Assembly: GCA_017301975.1 (NCBI GenBank)
Contig: JAFLEI010000046.1
Location: 1-45,417, forward strand
Source of the DNA: Verrucomicrobiota bacterium
GTDB taxonomy: Bacteria; Verrucomicrobiota; Verrucomicrobiia; Verrucomicrobiales; Verrucomicrobiaceae
Direction: 5' to 3'
Length of the DNA stretch: 45,417 nucleotides
Positions 33,094-40,957 of the stretch are shown here, in pieces. Position 1 is the stretch's first letter. Each line of letters starts with the position of its first letter. The notes below the pieces were generated by a model. It worked only from the letters and a program-made list of their open reading frames with translations, did not search any database and was not told where the DNA came from. Both the position numbers and the translations under genes were made by a program.

Positions 33094-33897
33094 ATGGGAC
33101 GGTGCTTCAATTCTTTCCGGGCATGCCTGCTGATGGCGTGTGTGATGATGGCGGACGAGGCCTCTGCTTTGACGTGGGAAGGCAAGAGTCTCACGCTTAC
33201 GCTGCCTGACACAGTCACCGTCTATACTTCGAGATGGGAGGCTGGAAAGCGAGGGGACAGCTATGGCTGCTCATGGAAAACGCCCGAACAGTTGAACGAC
33301 TTCGAACTCGATATCTTTGGCAGTGAGGGCATGTTTGGCAAAGAAGACCTCAAAGCCCGCGCAGAGCGACACCTTGCCAGCATCAAGGCGGAGATTGCCG
33401 AGTTTAAGTACAAGAGGACCTGCACCAATGTCATGCCGCTGAAATTTCGGGCTGGCGGCTGGGCCGGCTACGGTTTTCATGTGATCGACCAGGACAGCCC
33501 CAAGTCAAAATCCATGAAGGCATTCATGCTACTCTGGGGCGGCGACCGGGCATGGCAGACCTCCTTTTCCGGAACCCAAAATCAATATGGGACCTTCATA
33601 CGATTTCTGGAAAGCACGGTTTGGAAGCCCAAAGGGACGGCACAGGGGCAGCGGGGATTGTCGGAAATGAAGCTTCCGCCTCAACAAAAGAGATCGTGGA
33701 CGAATGCGGCCGGGAAAACCTTTGAAGGTACGCTGACCGCGATCAATGACGCCGGCAACGTGCTTCGGATCGAACGTTCAGACGGCCAGGTTTTTGAGGG
33801 GATTCCGGTGAACTTTTTGTCCGCTCAGGATCGTGAGTACGTCAAAATGACGATTTCGGAGATGGAAAAGGATTCCGCGACGGCGACGGCGCCATGA
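33094..33897 (+). CDS. Secreted protein with C-terminal SHD1-like domain
   Basis: A 267-aa protein with a signal peptide (CLLMACVMMADEASA), a middle region of about 160 residues of unknown fold (LTWEGKSLTLTLPDTVTVYT), and a C-terminal SHD1-like module (RSWTNAAGKTFEGTLTAIND, then DGQVFEGIPVNFLSAQDREYV). SHD1-like domains (named for yeast Sla1) are frequent in exported planctomycete and verrucomicrobial proteins; their ligands there are unknown. It converges with the transglutaminase operon, with about 20 bp between. Confidence 0.75.
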   Translation: MGRCFNSFRACLLMACVMMADEASALTWEGKSLTLTLPDTVTVYTSRWEAGKRGDSYGCSWKTPEQLNDFELDIFGSEGMFGKEDLKARAERHLASIKAEIAEFKYKRTCTNVMPLKFRAGGWAGYGFHVIDQDSPKSKSMKAFMLLWGGDRAWQTSFSGTQNQYGTFIRFLESTVWKPKGTAQGQRGLSEMKLPPQQKRSWTNAAGKTFEGTLTAINDAGNVLRIERSDGQVFEGIPVNFLSAQDREYVKMTISEMEKDSATATAP

Positions 33898-33917
33898 GGC
33901 TGTCCCATTGTGGGGAT

Positions 33918-34769
33918 TTAGCCGTCGATGCGCCGGACTTCGAGTTCGACCTGGAGCGCGGAGGTGGCGCCGGGGGGGCCGTCGAAATGGCCGGAGACGG
34001 GGGCGGCGTCCTGATAATCCCGGCCGGTGGCGATTTTGATGTGACGCTCGTCGGCGAGGGTGGCGTTGGTGGGGTCGAGGCCGAACCAGCCTTTCCCGGG
34101 GAGATGGACCTCACACCAGGCGTGGGAGGCCTGGGCGCCGCGCAGGTGGGAGTCGGGGCCATTGTAGAGATAACCGCTGACATAGCGGGCCGGAATGCCA
34201 AGGGAGCGGCAGATGCCGATCATGAGGTGGGCGAAGTCCTGGCAGACGCCTTGTTTCGAGTCCAGGACCTCGGTCATGTGCGTAGAGGTGGTGGTGCTGT
34301 TGGGGGCGTAGGTCCACTCGCGGTAGATGTGATGCATCACGGCCTCGGCGGTTTCAAAGACGTCGTTGCTGTCATTGCGGATATCGATGCCGAGGCGCCA
34401 GACTGCGGGGGTGACCTCCACATAGCGGCTGGTGCCGAGGAAGAGAGAGACCATTTCATCAGCCTCGCTCTTGAGGGCCTCAAAGGGCACGCCGAGGGGC
34501 CTGCCGTCCTTGTAGGGATTGGTGGTGTTGATCGTTGATTGTGACTCGATGATCAGATCCGTGTGCGGCTCAGGAATGTCAAAGTAGTGGACGTAGTTGA
34601 GCCAGTTGTCCCGGAAGTGCTGGAGCCGGGCCGGCGGCTTGACGTTGAGGAGGAAGAATTCGAGGCGCGATTTGTCGTCGGTGACGGGGCGCAAACGCAC
34701 TTCGTTGTAGCTGTCACTGACCGCCGCGCGGTAAACGTAGCGGGTACGGTGGAAGACTCGGAATCGCAT
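33918..34769 (-). CDS. Transglutaminase-like protease, bacterial N-domain type (copy C)
   Basis: A 283-aa cytoplasmic protein. The N-terminal bacterial transglutaminase-like beta domain (MRFRVFHRTRYVYRAAVSDS, residues about 1-80) precedes a papain-fold transglutaminase core with a complete triad: C176 (QGVCQDFAHL), H216 (SHAWCEVHL) and D232 (GLDPTN). Such enzymes are predicted peptidases or amide-bond cleaving/forming enzymes encoded with circularly permuted ATP-grasp and alpha-E proteins. It is the last gene of the six-gene operon, 29 bp after the alpha-E gene. Shares the QGVCQDFAH block with the copy at 37425. Confidence 0.9.
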   Translation of the reverse strand: MRFRVFHRTRYVYRAAVSDSYNEVRLRPVTDDKSRLEFFLLNVKPPARLQHFRDNWLNYVHYFDIPEPHTDLIIESQSTINTTNPYKDGRPLGVPFEALKSEADEMVSLFLGTSRYVEVTPAVWRLGIDIRNDSNDVFETAEAVMHHIYREWTYAPNSTTTSTHMTEVLDSKQGVCQDFAHLMIGICRSLGIPARYVSGYLYNGPDSHLRGAQASHAWCEVHLPGKGWFGLDPTNATLADERHIKIATGRDYQDAAPVSGHFDGPPGATSALQVELEVRRIDG

Positions 34770-34798
34770 GGCGAGCAGCAGAGGATGCCAACGACTGG

Positions 34799-35860
34799 CT
34801 ACTGTTGTTGCTGTTGCTGCTGCTGCTGAACCTGGAGGTCTTCGCCCGCGGCGGAGTGATAGGCCCCTGCCGCGACGGCATCCTGCGGGATATCGTCATC
34901 AAGCTGTGAGAGCTCCGCGTGTTGTACGAAGGTCTGGAAGATGGCCTCACCGATCTGATTCAGACGAAGCTGAAGATCGTCGATGTATTCATGGAGGCCG
35001 GTGGCGAGGACTTCCTCAACGGTGGTGTAGGCGAGGTCGGCGCGGAGACGGCCGACGTGGCGCAGGGGTGCGGGCATGCCCGGAACGCCGGAGCAGGCGC
35101 AGAGGGCCTGGAGGGCGGACTGGGCCTCGGCGACACAGCAGGCGATGGAACGCGGGAAGGTCTCTTCGAGCAGGAGGTAAGCGATGATTTTGGTGGGATC
35201 GAGGCGGCGGTGCTCGGCCTGAAAGGCGTGCCAGGCGGAGCAGGAGCGCAGCAGCGCGGCCCAGCGCAGAGGCCGGGCTTGGGCGTGAGGGGGGAGCTCA
35301 AGGGAGAGGCCGGAGCAGGTGTCGAGCAGGCGGGACATTTTGTCCGCGCGCTCCAGGCAGGTGCCGAGGCGAAGGAAGTGCCAGATTTCGCCGCGAGGGG
35401 TGGTGGAATCTGCAATGCCCTGGAACTGATAGGAGCCGCGCAGCACACGCTCGTAGAAGGCGGCGCTTTGCATCCGATGCATGTTCTTGCCTTCGGCGGA
35501 ATCGACGAAGAGCCGAAGCGAGTTCAGCGACTCCCAGATTTCGTCGGAGATCTGATCGCGCACGGTGCGCGCGTTTTCACGCGCGGCGCGGATGCTGTTG
35601 AGCATCGAGTTGGGGTTGTCGGCACGGAGGGCGAGGAATTCGGTGACGTCCTTGCCTTTGATTTTTTTGTGCAGCTTGGAGTAGGCCTCTTCATCGCCGG
35701 TGGTGGCGAGGAGGGGCTGCCAGAACTGCGCTTCATCGACGCCTTCGGCTCCGGCATCGAGCAGGAGATCCTGCGTGGAAAGCAGGAGGCGTGAGAGGTT
35801 TTCCGCACGCTCGACGTAGCGTGCCATCCAGTAAATGCTGTCTGCGACTCGGCTAAGCAT
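34799..35860 (-). CDS. Alpha-E domain protein (DUF403), stand-alone
   Basis: A 353-aa almost wholly helical protein of the alpha-E (PF04168) family, starting MLSRVADSIYWMARYVERAE, the family signature. It has no known activity and is found nearly always beside circularly permuted ATP-grasp proteins. It follows the ATP-grasp gene by 11 bp. The same fold occurs fused to an ATP-grasp domain in the gene at 38303. The protein ends in nine glutamines encoded by mixed CAG/CAA codons (34828-34802) directly before the stop, a tract that may vary in length by slippage. Confidence 0.92.
   Translation of the reverse strand: MLSRVADSIYWMARYVERAENLSRLLLSTQDLLLDAGAEGVDEAQFWQPLLATTGDEEAYSKLHKKIKGKDVTEFLALRADNPNSMLNSIRAARENARTVRDQISDEIWESLNSLRLFVDSAEGKNMHRMQSAAFYERVLRGSYQFQGIADSTTPRGEIWHFLRLGTCLERADKMSRLLDTCSGLSLELPPHAQARPLRWAALLRSCSAWHAFQAEHRRLDPTKIIAYLLLEETFPRSIACCVAEAQSALQALCACSGVPGMPAPLRHVGRLRADLAYTTVEEVLATGLHEYIDDLQLRLNQIGEAIFQTFVQHAELSQLDDDIPQDAVAAGAYHSAAGEDLQVQQQQQQQQQ
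34802..34828 (-). repeat. CAG/CAA microsatellite encoding a C-terminal poly-Gln tail
   Basis: Nine consecutive Gln codons (six CAG, three CAA) precede the TAG stop of the alpha-E gene. Interrupted trinucleotide tracts like this can change length by slippage without shifting the frame, so the effect would be limited to tail length. Confidence 0.8.
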
Positions 35861-35871
35861 GGCGGTGGTGA

Positions 35872-37350
35872 TCAGGCGGCGGGTGGGGTTTCGGCAGGCA
35901 TGTCGAGGGGGTCATCCCAGAGCACCCAGGTGTCCTTGCTGCCGCCGCCCTGGGAGGAGTTCACGACGAGGGAGCCTTTTTTGAGAGCCACGCGGGTGAG
36001 GCCGCCGGGGACGACGCGAACGCGGTCGCCACAGAGAACATAGGGGCGAAGGTCGATGTGGCGGCCTTCGAAATGGTCGTCCACAAAGACGGGATGGCGT
36101 GAGAGCTGGAGAACGGGCTGGGCGATGTAGTTGCGCGGGTTCTTCTTGATGAGCTCGGCAAAGTCGGAGCGCTCCTTTTTGGAAGCGTGGGGGCCCATGA
36201 GCATGCCGTAGCCGCCGGATTCATTCACCGCTTTCACCACGAGCTTGTCGAGATTGTCGAGGATGTAGGAACACTCCTTTTCATCGACGCCGAGGTGCGT
36301 GGGCACGTTTGGCAGGATGGGATCCTGATCGAGGTAGTATTTGATCATCTTCGGCACGAGGGCGTAAACCGCCTTGTCGTCTGCGACGCCGGTGCCGATG
36401 GAGTTGGCGAGGGCGACGTGGCCTTTGCGATAGGCATTGATGATGCCGGGGACGCCGAGGAGGGAGTCTTTGCGGAAGACCTGGGGATCGAGGAAGTCAT
36501 CGTCGATGCGGCGATAGATGACATGGACCTGCTCCAGGCCTTTCGTCGTGCGCATGAACACGCGGTCATTGCGGAGGATGAGATCGCGGCCTTCGACGAT
36601 GGGCACGCCCATCTGCTTGGCGAGGTAGCAGTGCTCAAAGTAGGCGCTGTTATAAATGCCGGGAGTGAGGACCACGATGGCGGGATCCAGAACACCGCTG
36701 GGGGCGAGGTGCGCGAGAGTCTCACGCAGCATGGAGCCGTAGGCATCCACGGGACGGACGGGCAGCTGCTGCAGCAGGCCGGGGAAGGCGCGCTTCATCG
36801 CATTGCGATTTTCCAGCATGTAGGAGGCGCCGGAAGGGCAGCGACCGTTGTCTTCGAGGACGTAGTAGTCGCCTTTGCCATCGCGGACGAGATCGGTGCC
36901 GCAGATGTGGATGTAGATGCCGTGGGGGACTTTGATGCCACGAAACTCGGGGCGGTAATGCGAGGCGGAGAGGACGAGCTCGGCGGGGACGGCCTTGTCG
37001 GTGATGATCTTCTGGCCGTGGTAGATGTCATTGAGGAAGAGGTTCAGCGCGGTGATGCGCTGAATGAGCCCGGCTTCAATGGTCTCCCATTCACGCTGCG
37101 GGATGATGCGCGGCATGAGGTCGAAGGGGAAGATGCGTTCCGTGCCCTGATCATCGCCATAAACAGTGAATGTCACGCCCTGCCGGAGGAAGGCGGCATC
37201 CACGGCTTTCTGGCGCGCGGAGTATTCGGATGGAGTGAGTGAACCTACACTATCAAGCATGGCTCCATAGTGCGGACGTGCTTTCCCGGATTTGGAAAAC
37301 ACCTCGTCGAAGAAGCTCTCTGGTTGGTAGTCGTTAAACAGTGACGACAT
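35872..37350 (-). CDS. Circularly permuted type 2 ATP-grasp protein, stand-alone
   Basis: A 492-aa member of the circularly permuted ATP-grasp family (DUF404/DUF407). It has the conserved VLEDNGRCPSGASYMLENR block (E166, D167, N168, R170), VVLTPGIYNSAYFEH, the VIYRRIDDDFLDP block, a glycine loop KAVNESGGYGM and the final GGGSKDTWVL. Family members are predicted amide/peptide-bond-forming ligases (Iyer and colleagues' amidoligase survey); no substrate is established to my knowledge. All nucleotide-binding motifs look intact, unlike the fused paralog at 38303. Operon neighbours: transglutaminase upstream (74 bp) and alpha-E downstream (11 bp). Confidence 0.93.
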   Translation of the reverse strand: MSSLFNDYQPESFFDEVFSKSGKARPHYGAMLDSVGSLTPSEYSARQKAVDAAFLRQGVTFTVYGDDQGTERIFPFDLMPRIIPQREWETIEAGLIQRITALNLFLNDIYHGQKIITDKAVPAELVLSASHYRPEFRGIKVPHGIYIHICGTDLVRDGKGDYYVLEDNGRCPSGASYMLENRNAMKRAFPGLLQQLPVRPVDAYGSMLRETLAHLAPSGVLDPAIVVLTPGIYNSAYFEHCYLAKQMGVPIVEGRDLILRNDRVFMRTTKGLEQVHVIYRRIDDDFLDPQVFRKDSLLGVPGIINAYRKGHVALANSIGTGVADDKAVYALVPKMIKYYLDQDPILPNVPTHLGVDEKECSYILDNLDKLVVKAVNESGGYGMLMGPHASKKERSDFAELIKKNPRNYIAQPVLQLSRHPVFVDDHFEGRHIDLRPYVLCGDRVRVVPGGLTRVALKKGSLVVNSSQGGGSKDTWVLWDDPLDMPAETPPAA

Positions 37351-37424
37351 GAGGTTATATTACTTAGCAGGGCCTGTGCCAGAATTGGAAAGGCTTTGCA
37401 GATGACATCGGGAGAGGGCGCTAT

Positions 37425-38306
37425 TCAGGATGCCACGGGCTCAACATCCACGCCGACGCCGACGGTGTGCCTGCCACCGCCGGTGATGATGCCACGGACG
37501 GGGCTGACATCCGAGAAATCACGACCGATGGCCACGGTGATGTGATCCAGCGAAGTGAAGCAGTTGTTGGTGGGATCGAAATCGACCCAGCCAAATCCGG
37601 GCACAAAGCAGGAGGCCCAGGCATGGGAGGCATCGACGCCCTGAAGCCGAGGTTTGCCTGCGGGGGGATGGGTGCGCAGGTAGCCGCTGATGTAGCGGGC
37701 TGGCAGGCCCATGGCACGGAGGCTGGCGATGGCGAGATGGGCGAAGTCCTGGCAGACGCCGCGTTTTTTTTCCAGCACTTCGTTCAGCGGGGTGCTGATG
37801 GTGGTGGCCTTCGGGTCGAAGACAAACTCACGATAGATGCGGCGGCAGAGATCGGCGGTGGCGGCGAGGACGGGGCGGCCTTTGGTGAAGCTGGGCAGAG
37901 CGAAATCACGCAGCGGCATCTCATGGATGAGCAGCGGGCTGCCGAAGACAAACTGGCAGGGATCCAGCAGATCCACGGCCACGGGATCACGGAACATGGC
38001 GGCAACGCTTTCCCAGGGCGGTGTCTGGAGCGGATCTGGCTGCAGCACCGGCATCAAAGAGACGAGGCTGCGCGAGATCACTTCAAATTGCTTGTGGAGC
38101 TTCTGCACGGAGAAGCAGGAAACCAGATTCCCGAAGGAATCGGTGTGCTCCGTGAGCAGATCGGGTTCCGGGTCAAAGCTGAGGCTGAACTCCAGGCAGC
38201 GCTGCGTTTCGGTATCGCGCGGGCGCAAACGAGCGGCATGGTGCGACACGACCACGCGAGAGCTGTAGGCATACGTGGTGCGATGAGTGATGCGGTAGTT
38301 CATCAC
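37425..38306 (-). CDS. Transglutaminase-like protease, bacterial N-domain type (copy B)
   Basis: A 293-aa transglutaminase-like protein: N-terminal beta domain (MNYRITHRTTYAYSSRVVVS), then the papain-fold core with triad C185 (RGVCQDFAHL), H229 (SHAWAS) and D244 (DFDPTN). It starts with an ATGA overlap on the stop of the fused ATP-grasp/alpha-E gene, so the two are coupled. Predicted cytoplasmic. Compared with the copy at 33918 it has an extra insertion at about 85-140 and lacks the CE after the catalytic HAW. Confidence 0.9.
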   Translation of the reverse strand: MMNYRITHRTTYAYSSRVVVSHHAARLRPRDTETQRCLEFSLSFDPEPDLLTEHTDSFGNLVSCFSVQKLHKQFEVISRSLVSLMPVLQPDPLQTPPWESVAAMFRDPVAVDLLDPCQFVFGSPLLIHEMPLRDFALPSFTKGRPVLAATADLCRRIYREFVFDPKATTISTPLNEVLEKKRGVCQDFAHLAIASLRAMGLPARYISGYLRTHPPAGKPRLQGVDASHAWASCFVPGFGWVDFDPTNNCFTSLDHITVAIGRDFSDVSPVRGIITGGGRHTVGVGVDVEPVAS

Positions 38307-40831
38307 GAGGACGGAGTGTCAGCAGGAGCATCATCGCTGCTGCTGATGGTGGAGTGAGCGAAGTAACCGGCGGTGAGCGCGTCATTGAGGACCGGCATGG
38401 CCTCGATGAGCTGGGTGAGGAGCCTGGCCACCTGGGTCTGCGCCCAGGCACCGGGCTCTACCCGGGCGAGTTCGGTGGGATCACACAACTGCAGGCGGGT
38501 GCTGTTTTCCAAAAACACGCGCATCGCCGGGGTGAGAACCGCCGAGTTTTGCTCATGGGGCAGATGCTTGAACTGCTGGCGGATGCGCTCGAACTGGAAA
38601 CGCAGGCCGCGAGGATTGAGTTCGTCGAGCATGAGCAGGTCGTAAACGGCGGCGAGCTGAGGGAGCAGGCTGTAGCGATTGCGGTAGGTGATGGTGCTGT
38701 CGCCGACTTCGAGAATGGCCTCCAGCAAGCTGGGGTTCTCCGCATCCGCGCTGCTGAGGCCGGCGCGCAGGAGTTCGCAAATGTAGACAGTGCGCTCGAT
38801 GCGGTGGCCGATGTCGAGGAACATCCAGCCCTGGGCGCGCGTCATGTTTTCCTTGGCGAGGCCATGGAAGGAGGCGAGTTCGAGGATGATGCGGGTGAGG
38901 ACGTTCAGAGCGTCGGACATCGGCGTGACGCTGGGCGTGTTGTCGTAAGCGTCGAGGGCATCGCCAAGCTGGCTGATGACGCGCCAGGTATCGATAGAGA
39001 TGCGGTCACGCAGCAGGACGCCGATGCGCTGGATGTGAGCGACGCTGGAACGAATGCTGGTGGGGTGATTGGCATCAAAAACCGCCTCCAGAAGCCGGGC
39101 CTCAAGCTGCTCCTGCTGGGAGGCGAGCGAGGCGGCGTCAGGCACATCATCCAGAACGGTGAGACTTTTCAAGGCCTCCAGCAAGGGGAGCAGGAGGGGC
39201 GTTTCGCTCATGCCGCTTTCCGGAGAGCAGCGCAAAAGGGTGGAGCGCAGAAGGCGGGCGCTGGATTCAGCGCGCTCCGCATAGCGACCCAGCCAGTAGA
39301 GATGATTGGCCACACGGCTGCCGAGATTGTGGCCCGTACGGCGGAGTTCCACCGGGGTGCTGGTGCTGGAGAGCAGCGTAACGTTTTCCACCGGCCCTTC
39401 GCTAAGCACCCAGGTGTCTTTGCTGGTGCCGCCTTTCTGCATGGACACCAAGGGTGAATCCATGGAAGCAGCGACGCGGGTCAGTGCTCCGGGCATGACC
39501 ATGTAGCCGTCCTTGGTGGCGACGAGGTAAACGCGCACGCTCACAGGCTTGTGCACGAGGTGGCCGTCCTCCCACATGGGTGCGGTGGAGAAAGCGATCT
39601 TTTCCTGCGCGGCCCAGCGATCCGGGGCAAAACGCATGCGTTCGGCGAGGGAAGCACGCTCGGCACCCGTGAGGCGTCCGCCGAAGCAGGCCTCACGCCC
39701 TCGCACGCGGAAGGCGCTCTTGATGACGAGGCGGTCGAGATTTTTTTCCACCTCGCCACGCGGGCGCTCCTGTCCGCACCACCAGGTGGCAACGGAAGGC
39801 ATGAGAAGCTCTGAGCCCAGCAGTTTGCGGCACAGACCGGGAAGGAAGGCCATCAGCGCGGGAGCTTCGGCGAGACCTGATCCGAGGGCATTTCCCAAGG
39901 ACACATTGCCCGCACGCACGGCACGCACAAGACCGGGAACGCCGAGCATGGAGTCGTTGCGCAGCTCCAGCGGATCGCAGAAATCGTCATCCACGCGACG
40001 CAGGATGACATCCACCGGTTCGAGGCCGTTGAGGGTCTTCAAATAGACGCGGTCATCGCGCACGGTGAGGTCTTCGCCTTCCACCAAGGTGTAGCCGAGG
40101 TAGCGGGCGAGGTAGGCCTGCTCAAAGTAGGTTTCGTTGTAGGGCCCGGGTGTGAGGAGGACGACGCGGGGCTCCTCCACCGGGCGCGGAGCCAGGGCGG
40201 CGAGAGACTGCTGCATCTGGCGGAAGAAGCCGGCAAGACGGCGCACGCGCGCGTCACGAAACACGTCCGGCAGCAGCCGGGAGGTGATGAGGCGGTTTTC
40301 AAGGGCGTAGCCGGAGCCGGTGGGGATCTGGGTGCGATCGGATATGACCCACCACTGACCATCCGGAGAACGGGCGAGATCCGCGCCGTACACCTGCAGG
40401 GGCTTGGCGCTGCGAAGTTTGATGCCGTGGCAGGGCCGCAAGTAAGCGGGCTGCCCGAGAACGAGCGCCGCAGGCATGCTGCCATCACGGATCAACTGCT
40501 GAGGACCGTAGCTGTCGATCAAGATTGCATTGAGCAGGGTCGCACGCTGAATCAGAGCCTTTTCGATGCCTTCCCATTCACGCGCCGAAATGACGAAGGG
40601 CACCGGGTCCATGTTCCAGGGGGTGTCCAGGCCTTTTTCGTCGTAAACGTTGAAGGTGACGCCGCGTTCAGCCAGCAGGCGGCGACCGGTGTCCGCGAGG
40701 CGTTTGACGCCGGCCGAGTCCCGGCGCTGAAGATCGGTGATGATGGGCTCGTAATGCGGGCGCACTTTGCCGCTGGCATCGCGCAGTTCATCGTAATGCC
40801 CCCGGGTGTCAGGGCCGTCCAACCGCGACAT
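38303..40831 (-). CDS. Fused circularly permuted ATP-grasp and alpha-E protein
   Basis: An 842-aa fusion. The N-terminal about 480 residues are a circularly permuted ATP-grasp domain (REWEGIEKALIQRATLLNAI, then VVLLTPGPYNETYFEQAYLA, VILRRVDDDFCDP and SKDTWVLSEG). The C-terminal about 340 are an alpha-E domain (LGSRVANHLYWLGRYAERAE). The metal/nucleotide block reads S164-D-R-T-Q-I-P-T instead of E-D-N-G-R-C-P-S in the stand-alone paralog, and the glycine loop ESGGYGM is replaced by FRVRGREACFGG, so ATP chemistry may differ; I believe this is a feature of the fused lineage. Start: ATG 40831; a TTG at 40888 would add 19 residues. Its stop overlaps the next start (ATGA). Confidence 0.9.
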   Translation of the reverse strand: MSRLDGPDTRGHYDELRDASGKVRPHYEPIITDLQRRDSAGVKRLADTGRRLLAERGVTFNVYDEKGLDTPWNMDPVPFVISAREWEGIEKALIQRATLLNAILIDSYGPQQLIRDGSMPAALVLGQPAYLRPCHGIKLRSAKPLQVYGADLARSPDGQWWVISDRTQIPTGSGYALENRLITSRLLPDVFRDARVRRLAGFFRQMQQSLAALAPRPVEEPRVVLLTPGPYNETYFEQAYLARYLGYTLVEGEDLTVRDDRVYLKTLNGLEPVDVILRRVDDDFCDPLELRNDSMLGVPGLVRAVRAGNVSLGNALGSGLAEAPALMAFLPGLCRKLLGSELLMPSVATWWCGQERPRGEVEKNLDRLVIKSAFRVRGREACFGGRLTGAERASLAERMRFAPDRWAAQEKIAFSTAPMWEDGHLVHKPVSVRVYLVATKDGYMVMPGALTRVAASMDSPLVSMQKGGTSKDTWVLSEGPVENVTLLSSTSTPVELRRTGHNLGSRVANHLYWLGRYAERAESSARLLRSTLLRCSPESGMSETPLLLPLLEALKSLTVLDDVPDAASLASQQEQLEARLLEAVFDANHPTSIRSSVAHIQRIGVLLRDRISIDTWRVISQLGDALDAYDNTPSVTPMSDALNVLTRIILELASFHGLAKENMTRAQGWMFLDIGHRIERTVYICELLRAGLSSADAENPSLLEAILEVGDSTITYRNRYSLLPQLAAVYDLLMLDELNPRGLRFQFERIRQQFKHLPHEQNSAVLTPAMRVFLENSTRLQLCDPTELARVEPGAWAQTQVARLLTQLIEAMPVLNDALTAGYFAHSTISSSDDAPADTPSS

Positions 40832-40957
40832 CACCGCCCGTGGTGGAACGGGAGCAGCGGCGGTGGAGCTTTGAGATTGGAAGATCAATGCGAGGACAGC
40901 TTTGCGAGTAGCGATAGTAGGAACCGTTCATGCATTGTGCATCCCGATTCTTTACTA

